Of a stretch of 64,000 nucleotides of DNA, positions 25,828-33,538 are shown one piece after another (the stretch's first letter is position 1; the number at the start of each line of letters is the position of its first letter). Source of the DNA: Terribacillus halophilus (lineage in GTDB: Bacteria; Bacillota; Bacilli; Bacillales; Amphibacillaceae); assembly GCF_900101385.1 (NCBI RefSeq), contig NZ_FMZB01000007.1:1-64000 (forward strand), written 5' to 3'. A program made the position numbers and the translations under genes. Under the pieces are notes generated by a model. The model ran no database searches, was not told the origin of the DNA, and was given only the letters and a program-made list of their open reading frames with translations.

Positions 25828-26427
25828 ATGCGTGAAAAGTGGGTTTTTATCGGAGACAGTATCACGGAATGCGGCAGATTCGAGGATCATCGGGATATCG
25901 GGGACGGTTATGTGAAAATGATTGAAGATGAATTCGCCAAGATAAAAGAAGTGGAAATTATAAATAAGGGAGTGGGAGGCAACCGTGTCACCGATTTGGC
26001 CGATAGGTGGGAAGAAGATGTGCTTTCGATAGCTCCTGATTTAGTGTCGATTTCCATCGGAATCAATGACGTATGGCGGCAATTGGATCAGCCGCAGATG
26101 CAGCAGGTTTATCCGGATGCGTACAGGGATATTTATGATAAGCTCCTGTCTGAAACAAAACGAACCGGAGCTGCGCTCTACCTCATGGAACCGACAATCA
26201 TAGAAGAAAATAACGATTCAAAAGGAAATCAGATGCTGATTCCTTATGTAGAGATCGTCCGGGAACTAGCTGACAAGTATGATGCGATACTCGTGCAAAC
26301 TCATACAGCTTTTTTGCAAACGACGAAAACGAATCTGACAACAGATGGTGTACATATGACCAACGCCGGCAATCGCTTGATGGCTGACACTTGGCTAAAA
26401 GCATATTGTGCTGGTCATGGAAAGTGA
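25828..26427 (+). CDS. SGNH/GDSL hydrolase (YesT/RhgT-like esterase)
   Basis: A 199-residue esterase. SGNH blocks are visible: GDSIT with nucleophile Ser11, the Gly in GVGGNRV, GIND with the Asn, and DGVHMT with the catalytic Asp and His. There is no signal peptide, so it acts in the cytoplasm. In the B. subtilis yes cluster the matching gene removes acetyl groups from rhamnogalacturonan fragments; deacetylation of an imported oligosaccharide is the probable role here. A clear AGGAGG site precedes the ATG, 32 bp after the regulator gene. Confidence 0.85.
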   Translation: MREKWVFIGDSITECGRFEDHRDIGDGYVKMIEDEFAKIKEVEIINKGVGGNRVTDLADRWEEDVLSIAPDLVSISIGINDVWRQLDQPQMQQVYPDAYRDIYDKLLSETKRTGAALYLMEPTIIEENNDSKGNQMLIPYVEIVRELADKYDAILVQTHTAFLQTTKTNLTTDGVHMTNAGNRLMADTWLKAYCAGHGK

Positions 26428-26543
26428 CTTTTTTCATTGGAGTATGGAAGGGATTGGTGAATGTAACTGACATATGTCTAAGCCCTTCTATAATACACTA
26501 ACAACAAGGTGAGCTTTTTTCATACTGTGAGTGGGGTGATCAT

Positions 26544-26984
26544 ATGGCGAGAGTCCGATACAATAGTTCAGATGTTGACTTGATGGCAAGAATGATGCGG
26601 GCAGAAGCCGAAGGAGAAGGGCAGCTTGGAATGCTCTTTGTAGGGAATGTCATTGTAAACCGAGCTGTAGCGGACTGTTTGGATTTTGCAGATCTGAGAT
26701 CAATCGATGATGTCATCTTTCATGTACAGGGCGGTAATTACTCCTTTGAGGCTGTTCAAAAGGGAAATGTTTTTTATCAACGAGCGCGTGAACAGGAAAG
26801 AAGATTGGCAGAAAAGAATTTGAAGTCTTGGAGACAACACCCTGCTGCGTACGCGCTTTGGTATTTTAATCCATACGCACCATGCCCTCCGACATGGTAT
26901 GGCCAGCCTTTTTCCGGTCAGTTTAAGGATCATTGCTTTTATGAGCCGCAGGCTGGCACGTGCGACAGCGTTTATATGGGGTAA
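26544..26984 (+). CDS. cwlJ: Spore cortex-lytic hydrolase CwlJ
   Basis: A 146-residue Hydrolase_2 protein matching CwlJ in length and sequence: SDVDLMARMMRAEAEGEGQL with the presumed catalytic Glu, GNVIVNRAVADC, the FYQRAREQERRLAEK segment, ALWYFNPYAPCPPTWYGQPF and KDHCFYEP. CwlJ sits in the spore coat and degrades cortex during Ca-dipicolinate-triggered germination. Unlike SleB it has no signal peptide or peptidoglycan-binding domain. Its usual partner gerQ is not adjacent. GTGGGGTG precedes the ATG; a terminator follows. Confidence 0.94.
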   Translation: MARVRYNSSDVDLMARMMRAEAEGEGQLGMLFVGNVIVNRAVADCLDFADLRSIDDVIFHVQGGNYSFEAVQKGNVFYQRAREQERRLAEKNLKSWRQHPAAYALWYFNPYAPCPPTWYGQPFSGQFKDHCFYEPQAGTCDSVYMG

Positions 26985-27012
26985 AGACTTGTGTCAAATA
27001 AAGGTATGCATC

Positions 27013-27046
27013 AGCATCTTGCCGCCAAAGGCAGGATGCTTATTTT
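27013..27046 (+). terminator. Rho-independent terminator after cwlJ
   Basis: AGCATCTTGCC and GGCAGGATGCT form a stem with the loop GCCAAA region, followed by TATTTT. Confidence 0.8.
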
Positions 27047-27146
27047 ACGCGAGTAATTTACTTTATGCAGGAGCATGACTGAATGAATTGTGATAGAACT
27101 TCATCCGTTATTGTATACTGGATGATTAAGATGAAAGGGTTTTTCT

Positions 27147-27463
27147 ATGCAATATTTCAAACTTGAGCGCATGTCGTTGACTCTATTAGTTATGTTCATA
27201 TTAAGTTTTATCGCATTGATTGTTTTCCATTCTTACTATCGAGTACCCCTTTAGCTGGAGGTATGATTGCAAAAATAGGTATGACCTTGATGATGATAAT
27301 TGGTATATTCCCTGCAGCAGGATTTTTTACAGCTTTTTTTGCCTATGAAACCAGCAGTAAAGTTGTTCTAGCATTATCGCATGTCACTTTGGCTCTGCTT
27401 TATTATTTCTTTGGATTTTGGGTGCTAGCGTTCGTTTATGCGGCGTTTGCTAATGTATCTTAA
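27147..27463 (+). pseudogene. Small multi-span membrane protein gene with a 1-base frameshift
   Basis: Frame one starts at ATG 27147 (AAAGGG 7 bp upstream), reads MQYFKLERMSLTLLVMFIL and stops at 27254. Frame two is open from before 27227, reads FPFLLSSTPLAGGMIAKIGM and runs to 27463. One extra T in the TTTT run at 27223-27226 would join them into a protein of about 105 residues with three to four membrane segments. The internal ATG at 27263 lies only 1 bp from GGAGG, a poor start. It is a decayed gene, a sequencing error or a frameshift product. Family unknown. Confidence 0.6.
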
Positions 27464-27531
27464 CGTGAAACAATTGCGTTATCTTATTGACCAATCCTAT
27501 TACTTAGAATATCATATAATTTAACAGAATA

Positions 27532-27620
27532 TTCTCTTATCCAGAGAAGTGGAGGGACTGGCCCTATGAAGCTTCAGCAACAGACTGTGTGTACTGTGCT
27601 AATTCCAGACTAGATAAGAA
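27532..27620 (+). promoter_or_regulatory. SAM-I (S-box) riboswitch aptamer
   Basis: Characteristic S-box blocks in order are CTTATCCAGAGAAGTGGAGG, GGACTGGCCC, ATGAAGC, CAGCAAC and TGCTAATTCCA, closed by GATAAG (27613-27618) pairing with CTTATC (27536-27541) as P1. A TATAAT -10 element lies at 27515-27520. The RNA binds S-adenosylmethionine and turns transcription off through the hairpin at 27642-27671. The downstream gene is the broken cyclase gene. Confidence 0.93.
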
Positions 27621-27641
27621 TCGGACTACATAAAAGCAGCG

Positions 27642-27671
27642 AACCCCTTCTTATTTAGAAGAGGTTTTTTT
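27642..27671 (+). terminator. Terminator of the SAM riboswitch expression platform
   Basis: AACCCCTTCT and AGAAGAGGTT form a 10-bp stem with one mismatch, followed by a T-run to 27671. It lies 37 bp before the cyclase start. Confidence 0.85.
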
Positions 27672-27707
27672 GCGTTCTTCCAAACTATTTATTTGAGGTG
27701 ATTGTTT

Positions 27708-28445
27708 ATGTCAAGCGAGTTGAGTAAAGCATTGGAAGTATTGAGAAAGAAGAAATGGGTGGATCTGACACATACATTTGGACCGGAGTCGCCGCATTTC
27801 TCAGCTTTCACCCCGGCGAATTTCGAAACGCTTTTTTCCCATGATGATGGCTTCTTTGCCCAGAGCTTTACATTCCCCGGGCAATACGGAACACATCTGG
27901 ATGCGCCGATCCACTTTGTGCGGGATACAAGATATTTGGAAGAACTCGAGTTAAAAGAATTGGTACTGCCGCTCGTCGTGATCGATAAATCAAAGGAAGC
28001 GGCTGCTGATCATGATTACGCACTGTCTGTGGAAGATATACTTGCATTTGAGGAGGAACACGGCAAAATCGAACCGACTACATTTGTGGCATTGCGAACG
28101 GACTGGAGTAAGCGCTGGCCAAACCAGGAACAGATGGATAACAAAGATGAACAGGGAAACAGTCATTCTCCTGGCTGGTAACTGGAAGCGTTAAAGTTCC
28201 TTTATGAAGAACGGCATGTGAAGGCGGTAGGACATGAGACGTTTGATACGGATGCAGCAGTCGATTTCCAAAAGAACGGTGCTTTGCTTGGTGAATATTA
28301 TGTGCTGGAGCAGGATTCATATCAAGTGGAACTGCTGACGAATCTCGATCAGCTGCCAGCTAAAGGAGCTTTCATTTTTAATATCGTACCAAAAGCAGGG
28401 AAAGCGTCAGGATTCCCGGTTCGTTCCTTTGCCGTTCTTCCATGA
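27708..28445 (+). pseudogene. Cyclase-family (kynurenine formamidase-like) gene with internal stop
   Basis: The frame from ATG 27708 (GAGGTG 7 bp upstream) reads VDLTHTFGPESPHFSAF and YGTHLDAPIHF, the cyclase-family motif HxGTHxDxPxHF with its metal ligands. A TAA at 28179-28181 ends it after 157 residues. The same frame then continues without a gap, EALKFLYEERHVKAVGHETF to FPVRSFAVLP, to the real family end at 28445. A single base change would restore a protein of about 245 residues. The catalytic motif HETFDTD and C-terminal strands are beyond the stop, so the product should be inactive. The gene is under a SAM riboswitch. Confidence 0.85.
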
Positions 28446-28793
28446 AGCAATGGTGATCCGAGCTGTACGAGTCCCTGTTCTCTATAATAATCGAATGGAA
28501 TTGTGCGGTGGTGGGGTCGACATCCACCCGAACTGTCGACCGATCAGGAATACCCTCCTTATGCATAAGGGCGGGCGAATTATTGTTCGGCAATAAGACG
28601 AGCGCATTTACAATCAAATGCTGTCGAATCCTGTCCCGGAAAAGGAATAGTGGTGACAGATGCAATACTGTACGTGTAAAATGGGATAAATGGAAATCGG
28701 GTTTCCACGACTAAATGTAAGTTTTCTGTATATTATGGGGAGAATATGCAATATCGCTGCCGGGACATGCTACACTTTTCTTGGAGGTGGCCT
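28446..28793. other. Intergenic region, no supported gene
   Basis: About 350 bp between the cyclase pseudogene and the next gene. Open frames on both strands overlap but none has start, ribosome site and recognisable sequence together. GGTCGAC/GTCGACC (28515-28521 and 28535-28541) is a short inverted repeat of unknown meaning. GGAGGTGG at 28783-28790 belongs to the next gene. Confidence 0.4.
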
Positions 28794-29141
28794 ATGTATT
28801 TAGATGAGACGAAACGTTATCGATTCATTGGATCTATTCCTTTCGGGAAATATTTCATGGTGCGAATCTATGATTTGGAGCTGCAGGAGGAATATACGTT
28901 ATCCGATAGGCTTCTCAGCCAGTATACGGATAAGCCATTGAAGGAATTCTATCTTCAGATCAAGCGTGATATTTACGCACTGAATCATGAGGAAAGAACG
29001 CTGACATCGGAAATGGGCGATATGCAGCAGCGGCTGCTTGATTTTCTGGATGAAGAAGATCAAGAAGAAGAATTAGCTCCTAGTATGGAAAATGTCATCC
29101 CTTTCAGAAGGCGGGGACCTGAGGATAGGCCAAAAAAGTAG
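28794..29141 (+). CDS. Hypothetical protein
   Basis: A 115-residue hydrophilic protein: N-terminal beta-rich part (KRYRFIGSIPFGKYFMVRIY), a helical middle and an acidic-then-basic tail (DEEDQEEELAPSMENVIPF, RRRGPEDRPKK). No domain was recognised. ATG at 28794 follows TTGGAGGTGG by about 5 bp; a longer frame from 28746 lacks a ribosome site. It has its own terminator and precedes the tig region. Confidence 0.65.
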   Translation: MYLDETKRYRFIGSIPFGKYFMVRIYDLELQEEYTLSDRLLSQYTDKPLKEFYLQIKRDIYALNHEERTLTSEMGDMQQRLLDFLDEEDQEEELAPSMENVIPFRRRGPEDRPKK

Positions 29142-29156
29142 CGGGACTTTATGGAG

Positions 29157-29185
29157 GCTGTGAATAGACGGATTCACAGCTTTTT
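29157..29185 (+). terminator. Rho-independent terminator
   Basis: GCTGTGAAT (29157-29165) and ATTCACAGC (29172-29180) form a perfect stem with a 6-nt loop, followed by TTTTT. Confidence 0.9.
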
Positions 29186-29281
29186 GCCATCTAAAAGTTT
29201 GCATTCTGCGTTTTCTTTGTTAAATTTAAGGGTATAGCTGTTACCAGGTCTCTAACTGAAAATCTAATAAGGATGTTGCCG

Positions 29282-30265
29282 ATGGATAAAGAGAATAATG
29301 TAGTCCTGTTCCCGGGTCTGAAGACGCGGCTGGAGCAGGAAGGGATGAAGGAGCTCCAGGAGAAGAATTACACGGACGCGATAGATAAGTTTGAACAGCT
29401 TTTGGATTATGGCTATCGTCAGCCGGAAATTTTGACTGGAAGACTGATCTGCCTGATGGAGCTGGGCAGGCATGAAGAGGCAGAAGAGATGTCCTTGCAG
29501 CTGCTTGCAGCCAAGGATAAGGATTATTTGCAATACTTACATATTCATTTGACTTTGCTGTTTCAGCTTGGGCGCTACGAGGAAGTGGTAGAGATGCTGG
29601 ATGGGGTATATGCGAACGAGAAGATTCCGGCGCCGCTTAAAACTTCATTCGACCAGCTGCAAAAAGTAAGCCGTAAAATGGCGGAAGATAAAAGTCAGAC
29701 GACAGCCGATCAGCTGATACATAATTTCGACAAAGCTAGAAAGAATCAAGATGCTGCCCAGCAATGGCAGCTCATCCAGAAATGCCATTCACTGGATATC
29801 AGTCCGCATGTACAAAAGATGGAGGCTTTCCTGATGGACGAGGAAGCCGACCCAGTCGTGCAGACAGCCGTACTGGAATGGCTCATCAAACAGGAAATCC
29901 AGTTTCCGGTAACCATACATAAAATGAAGGAAACAATTACCGTAATTCCGGAGAATCTGACGATGGTGGAAAAATCGGAAGGGATGGAACAGGTTCTGGG
30001 ACATTTGCATCTGCTCGAGCAACAGAATCCATCACTTTACGACCTGGTGTATAAGCTATTGTACCGTTACATGTATGTAAGATATCCGTTGATGTCCACA
30101 GTGGAAGAAGCGGCTGTACTGGCAGCTGCCCTGCAGAAGCTGGCAAGCAGTTATCTGCAAATCGAACAGCCGGCCGTCACCGAGGAAGAAGCTCAGAAAA
30201 TCGCCTCGATGATGGAGGAGATCATCACATTTGAAGCAAAATATCTGACTGTTGCCGAGGAATGA
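29282..30265 (+). CDS. ysoA: TPR-repeat protein (YsoA-like)
   Basis: A 327-residue soluble protein with tetratricopeptide-type helix pairs in the first 120 residues (GMKELQEKNYTDAIDKFEQLLDYG; CLMELGRHEEAEEM; LTLLFQLGRYEEVVEML). The rest is helical without clear repeats. Position directly before tig, length and TPR content match B. subtilis YsoA, whose role is unknown. ATG at 29282 is 8 bp from TAAGGA; an ATG at 29273 overlaps that site. Confidence 0.8.
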   Translation: MDKENNVVLFPGLKTRLEQEGMKELQEKNYTDAIDKFEQLLDYGYRQPEILTGRLICLMELGRHEEAEEMSLQLLAAKDKDYLQYLHIHLTLLFQLGRYEEVVEMLDGVYANEKIPAPLKTSFDQLQKVSRKMAEDKSQTTADQLIHNFDKARKNQDAAQQWQLIQKCHSLDISPHVQKMEAFLMDEEADPVVQTAVLEWLIKQEIQFPVTIHKMKETITVIPENLTMVEKSEGMEQVLGHLHLLEQQNPSLYDLVYKLLYRYMYVRYPLMSTVEEAAVLAAALQKLASSYLQIEQPAVTEEEAQKIASMMEEIITFEAKYLTVAEE

Positions 30266-30285
30266 CAGAGTTCGCATTGTAAGTG

Positions 30286-30313
30286 TTGAAAGCGACTATG
30301 AATATGTTATAAT
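30286..30313 (+). promoter_or_regulatory. Sigma-A promoter of tig
   Basis: TTGAAA (30286-30291) and TATAAT (30308-30313) with a 16-bp spacer, about 95 bp before tig. Confidence 0.65.
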
Positions 30314-30409
30314 GAGATGGTTGTAAACCAGTACTAGTTAATAACTTCTTTTATGCTAGAATTGAGAACGATTAACAGGTAAGAAACGATAGATGTTGGA
30401 GGGAATATT

Positions 30410-31699
30410 ATGTCAGCAAAATTCGAAAGAACAGAAGGCAAGAATGAGGGTGTCCTAACGATCACCCTATCTCCTGAGGAATTGGATGCAGCGCTTGACC
30501 AAGCGTTCCAAAAAGTTGTGAAACAAGTTCAGGTACCAGGTTTCCGTAAAGGAAGAGTACCTCGTAAAATCTTCGAACAGCGCTTTGGTGTGGAATCCCT
30601 TTACCAGGATGCGATCGATATCGTGCTTCCAGGGGCTTACATGAACGCAGTAGAAGAAACTGGCATCGAGCCTGTTGCACAGCCGGATGTAGATCTTGAG
30701 CAGATCGAGCAAGGCAAAGAGCTAATCTTCAAAGCTACTGTAACTGTCAAGCCTGAAGTAGAGCTTGGTGATTACAAAGGTCTTGAAGTAGAAGCAGAAG
30801 ATACAACAGTAACCGACGAAGATGTGGAAAGTGAAATCGAAGCACTTCGCAACAGACAAGCTGAATTGGTTGTCAAAGAAGACGGTGCTGTAGCTGAAGG
30901 CGACACAGTCGTCATCGATTTCGAAGGTTTCACAGATGGGGAAGCATTCGAAGGCGGTAAAGCAGAGAACCATTCTTTGGAAATCGGTTCCGGCAGCTTC
31001 ATCCCTGGATTCGAAGAACAGCTGATCGGCAAAGAATCCGGCAGTGAGTCCGACATCAGCGTAACATTCCCTGAAGAATATCATGCTGCTGAACTTGCTG
31101 GTAAAGAAGCAGTCTTCAAAGTGAAAATTCACGAAATCAAAGCAAAGGAACTTCCAGAGCTTGATGATGAATTCGCAAAAGACGTAGACGAAGAAGTAGA
31201 ATCTTTGGATGCGCTTCGTGAAAAAACGAAAAATCGTCTGCAAGAAGAAAAAACGAACGCAGCTGAAAACAACAAACGTGAGCAGTTGATCAACCTTGCT
31301 ACAGACAACGCGAAAGTGGATGTTCCAGAGGCAATGGTAGATACAGAGCTTGACCGCATGGTTCGTGAATTCGAACAGCGCCTGCAAATGCAAGGTATGA
31401 CGCTTGAAATGTACGCTCAGTTCTCCGGTCAGGACGAAGCTGCACTTCGCGAGCAAATGAAAGAAGATGCTGGCAAACGTGTGAAAACGAACTTGACACT
31501 TGAAGCGATCGCGAAAGCGGAAAACGTGGAAGTGACGGATGAGGACGTTAACGCAGAGCTTGATAAAATGGCTGAAATGTACCAAACAGACAAAGAGCAA
31601 TTGACTCAAATGCTTGGCGGCAACACAGACGCTATCAAAGATGATCTGAAGTTCCAAAAAGCAATCGATGTTTTGGTGGATAACAGCAAAACTGCATAA
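30410..31699 (+). CDS. tig: Trigger factor, ribosome-associated chaperone
   Basis: A 429-residue protein with the three trigger factor domains: N-terminal ribosome-binding (1-145) including the signature [10 protein letters not shown], the FKBP-type peptidyl-prolyl isomerase (about 150-245; [32 protein letters not shown]) and a helical C-terminal cradle (250-429). It binds nascent chains at the ribosome exit. TTGGAGGG precedes the ATG. The coding strand is free of rare codons, as for a highly expressed gene. Confidence 0.98.
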   Translation: MSAKFERTEGKNEGVLTITLSPEELDAALDQAFQKVVKQVQVPGFRKGRVPRKIFEQRFGVESLYQDAIDIVLPGAYMNAVEETGIEPVAQPDVDLEQIEQGKELIFKATVTVKPEVELGDYKGLEVEAEDTTVTDEDVESEIEALRNRQAELVVKEDGAVAEGDTVVIDFEGFTDGEAFEGGKAENHSLEIGSGSFIPGFEEQLIGKESGSESDISVTFPEEYHAAELAGKEAVFKVKIHEIKAKELPELDDEFAKDVDEEVESLDALREKTKNRLQEEKTNAAENNKREQLINLATDNAKVDVPEAMVDTELDRMVREFEQRLQMQGMTLEMYAQFSGQDEAALREQMKEDAGKRVKTNLTLEAIAKAENVEVTDEDVNAELDKMAEMYQTDKEQLTQMLGGNTDAIKDDLKFQKAIDVLVDNSKTA

Positions 31700-31709
31700 G
31701 ACATAACAG

Positions 31710-31743
31710 AAAAACAAGGCAGCAATCACTGTGCCTTGTTTTT
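31710..31743 (+). terminator. Rho-independent terminator after tig
   Basis: AAAAACAAGGCA and TGCCTTGTTTTT form a 12-bp stem with a 10-nt loop. Confidence 0.9.
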
Positions 31744-32101
31744 CTAAAAAATAAACGTATTTTCAAGAGAGGGATTATTATCCTCTCTGTGGAATTACGT
31801 GCATGAACGGCTTTTTCGTTTACATATACTACATACATATGATTTGACTTTTTTTAAAAAAACTCCATAATAAAACGTACCTCTTTTTCGCATATGCAGG
31901 ATTTGCCAATTTGGCGGTAGCAGAAATCTTCCTTGGCAGGGTTTACCTGCGGTCTTTTGGCTAATACTGATGGAAAAAGTGTTTTGCTTTTTAATACTGC
32001 TGTTATCTGATATGATTGGCTAAAGGAAGGCTGGGCGCATCCAGAATGTGTTTGATCTTTCGAGATATCATATATAGATATTACATTCGAGGGGTGAAAT
32101 G
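31744..32101. other. Intergenic region upstream of clpX
   Basis: About 360 bp hold the clpX promoter, which could not be fixed with certainty, and an AGGGG ribosome site at 32090-32094. No gene or known RNA is apparent. No direct CtsR or CIRCE repeat was seen. Confidence 0.45.
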
Positions 32102-33379
32102 ATGTTTAAATTTAATGAAGAAAAAGGGCAGCTTAAATGCTCTTTCTGCGGCAAAAGCCAAGATCAAGTACGTAAATTAGTAGCCGGACCAGGCGTCTAT
32201 ATATGTGATGAGTGCATCGATTTGTGCACGGAAATCGTGGAAGAGGAACTTGGAAACGAAGAAGAAGTAGAATTCAAGGAAATTCCAAAGCCACAGGAAA
32301 TCCGCGACATCCTGAATGATTATGTCATCGGACAGGATAAAGCGAAGAAAAACCTTGCGGTAGCGGTATATAACCACTACAAACGTATCAATTCCAGCAA
32401 GGGATCGGATGATGTGGAATTATCCAAGAGTAATATTGCTATGATCGGACCGACTGGTAGCGGTAAAACATTACTCGCACAGACATTGGCACGTATCCTG
32501 AACGTACCATTCGCCATTGCGGATGCGACTTCTTTGACAGAAGCGGGTTACGTCGGGGAAGACGTAGAAAACATTTTGCTTAAGTTGATCCAAGCTGCTG
32601 ACTACGATGTGGAGAAAGCGGAAAAAGGAATCATTTACATCGATGAAATCGATAAAGTGGCACGTAAATCCGAAAACCCATCCATCACACGCGATGTATC
32701 CGGTGAAGGTGTTCAGCAAGCATTGCTTAAGATTTTGGAAGGCACAGTAGCAAGCGTTCCGCCACAAGGCGGCCGCAAGCATCCGCATCAGGAATTCATC
32801 CAGATTGATACGACGAATGTCCTGTTCATCTGTGGCGGTGCCTTTGACGGAATCGAGCAGATCATCAAGCGCCGCCTTGGTAACAAAGTTATCGGTTTCG
32901 GTGCAGGTGAGGGCAATCAAACACTTGATAAAGGCGAATACCTTTCCAAAGTATTGCCAGAGGATCTATTGAAATTCGGTTTGATTCCGGAGTTCATCGG
33001 CCGTCTTCCGGTTATTGGCAGCCTGGAGCCGCTTGATGAGGAAGCTTTGGTTGAGATTTTGACAAAACCTAAAAATGCATTGGTGAAACAATACCAGAAG
33101 CTCTTCCAAATGGACCAAGTAGAATTGGAAATCGAGGAAGATGCACTGCGTGAGATCGCTAAATTGGCAATCGAGCGTAAAACTGGTGCACGTGGCTTGC
33201 GTTCCATCATAGAAGGTATCATGCTTGATATCATGTATGAACTGCCTTCACGTGACGATATCAAGCAATGCATCATAACAAAAGATACAGTACTGCTTGA
33301 GAATGGCCGTCCGAAGTTTGTACTGCATGATGGTACCGTAACTGATGAGAACAAGCAATCTCCGAAAGAGAGTGCGTAA
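32102..33379 (+). CDS. clpX: ATP-dependent Clp protease ATP-binding subunit ClpX
   Basis: A 425-residue AAA+ unfoldase. The N-terminal zinc-binding domain has Cys13, Cys16, Cys35 and Cys38. The AAA+ module shows Walker [13 protein letters not shown], Walker [10 protein letters not shown], the pore loop GYVGED, the ClpP-binding IGF loop (KVIGFGAGE) and sensor 2 GARGLRSI. It feeds substrates to ClpP, encoded elsewhere. ATG at 32102 is taken over ATG at 32099 because of the 7-bp spacing to GGGG and the usual N-terminus [10 protein letters not shown]. In B. subtilis lonB follows; here lon follows directly. Confidence 0.98.
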   Translation: MFKFNEEKGQLKCSFCGKSQDQVRKLVAGPGVYICDECIDLCTEIVEEELGNEEEVEFKEIPKPQEIRDILNDYVIGQDKAKKNLAVAVYNHYKRINSSKGSDDVELSKSNIAMIGPTGSGKTLLAQTLARILNVPFAIADATSLTEAGYVGEDVENILLKLIQAADYDVEKAEKGIIYIDEIDKVARKSENPSITRDVSGEGVQQALLKILEGTVASVPPQGGRKHPHQEFIQIDTTNVLFICGGAFDGIEQIIKRRLGNKVIGFGAGEGNQTLDKGEYLSKVLPEDLLKFGLIPEFIGRLPVIGSLEPLDEEALVEILTKPKNALVKQYQKLFQMDQVELEIEEDALREIAKLAIERKTGARGLRSIIEGIMLDIMYELPSRDDIKQCIITKDTVLLENGRPKFVLHDGTVTDENKQSPKESA

Positions 33380-33412
33380 TCTCCATCTGACAGGCAGATG
33401 ATCATGTACAGC

Positions 33413-33449
33413 AAATCCCTTGTTACTGTTGGTGGCAAGGGATTTTTTT
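33413..33449 (+). terminator. Rho-independent terminator after clpX
   Basis: AAATCCCTTG and CAAGGGATTT form the stem, followed by a run of T. Confidence 0.9.
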
Positions 33450-33538
33450 CTTGATTTTCACAAAGTATGGGTACAGTACAGTGGTTGTGTATATACTTTA
33501 AAAAGAACTGATGAAGACAGACATTTGGAGGTGTCACG

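Noticed and set aside
28515-28541. GGTCGAC/GTCGACC inverted repeat as an operator
   Set aside because: Seven-bp arms with a 13-bp gap and no adjacent promoter; too weak to call as a site.
28378-28665. 95-codon minus-strand ORF after the cyclase pseudogene
   Set aside because: The translation looks partly protein-like, but it overlaps the cyclase 3' end, lacks a ribosome site and matched no family I know.
30722-31729. 335-codon minus-strand ORF opposite tig
   Set aside because: It is a shadow of tig: cysteine/phenylalanine-rich translation, no domain, and full overlap with a clear gene.
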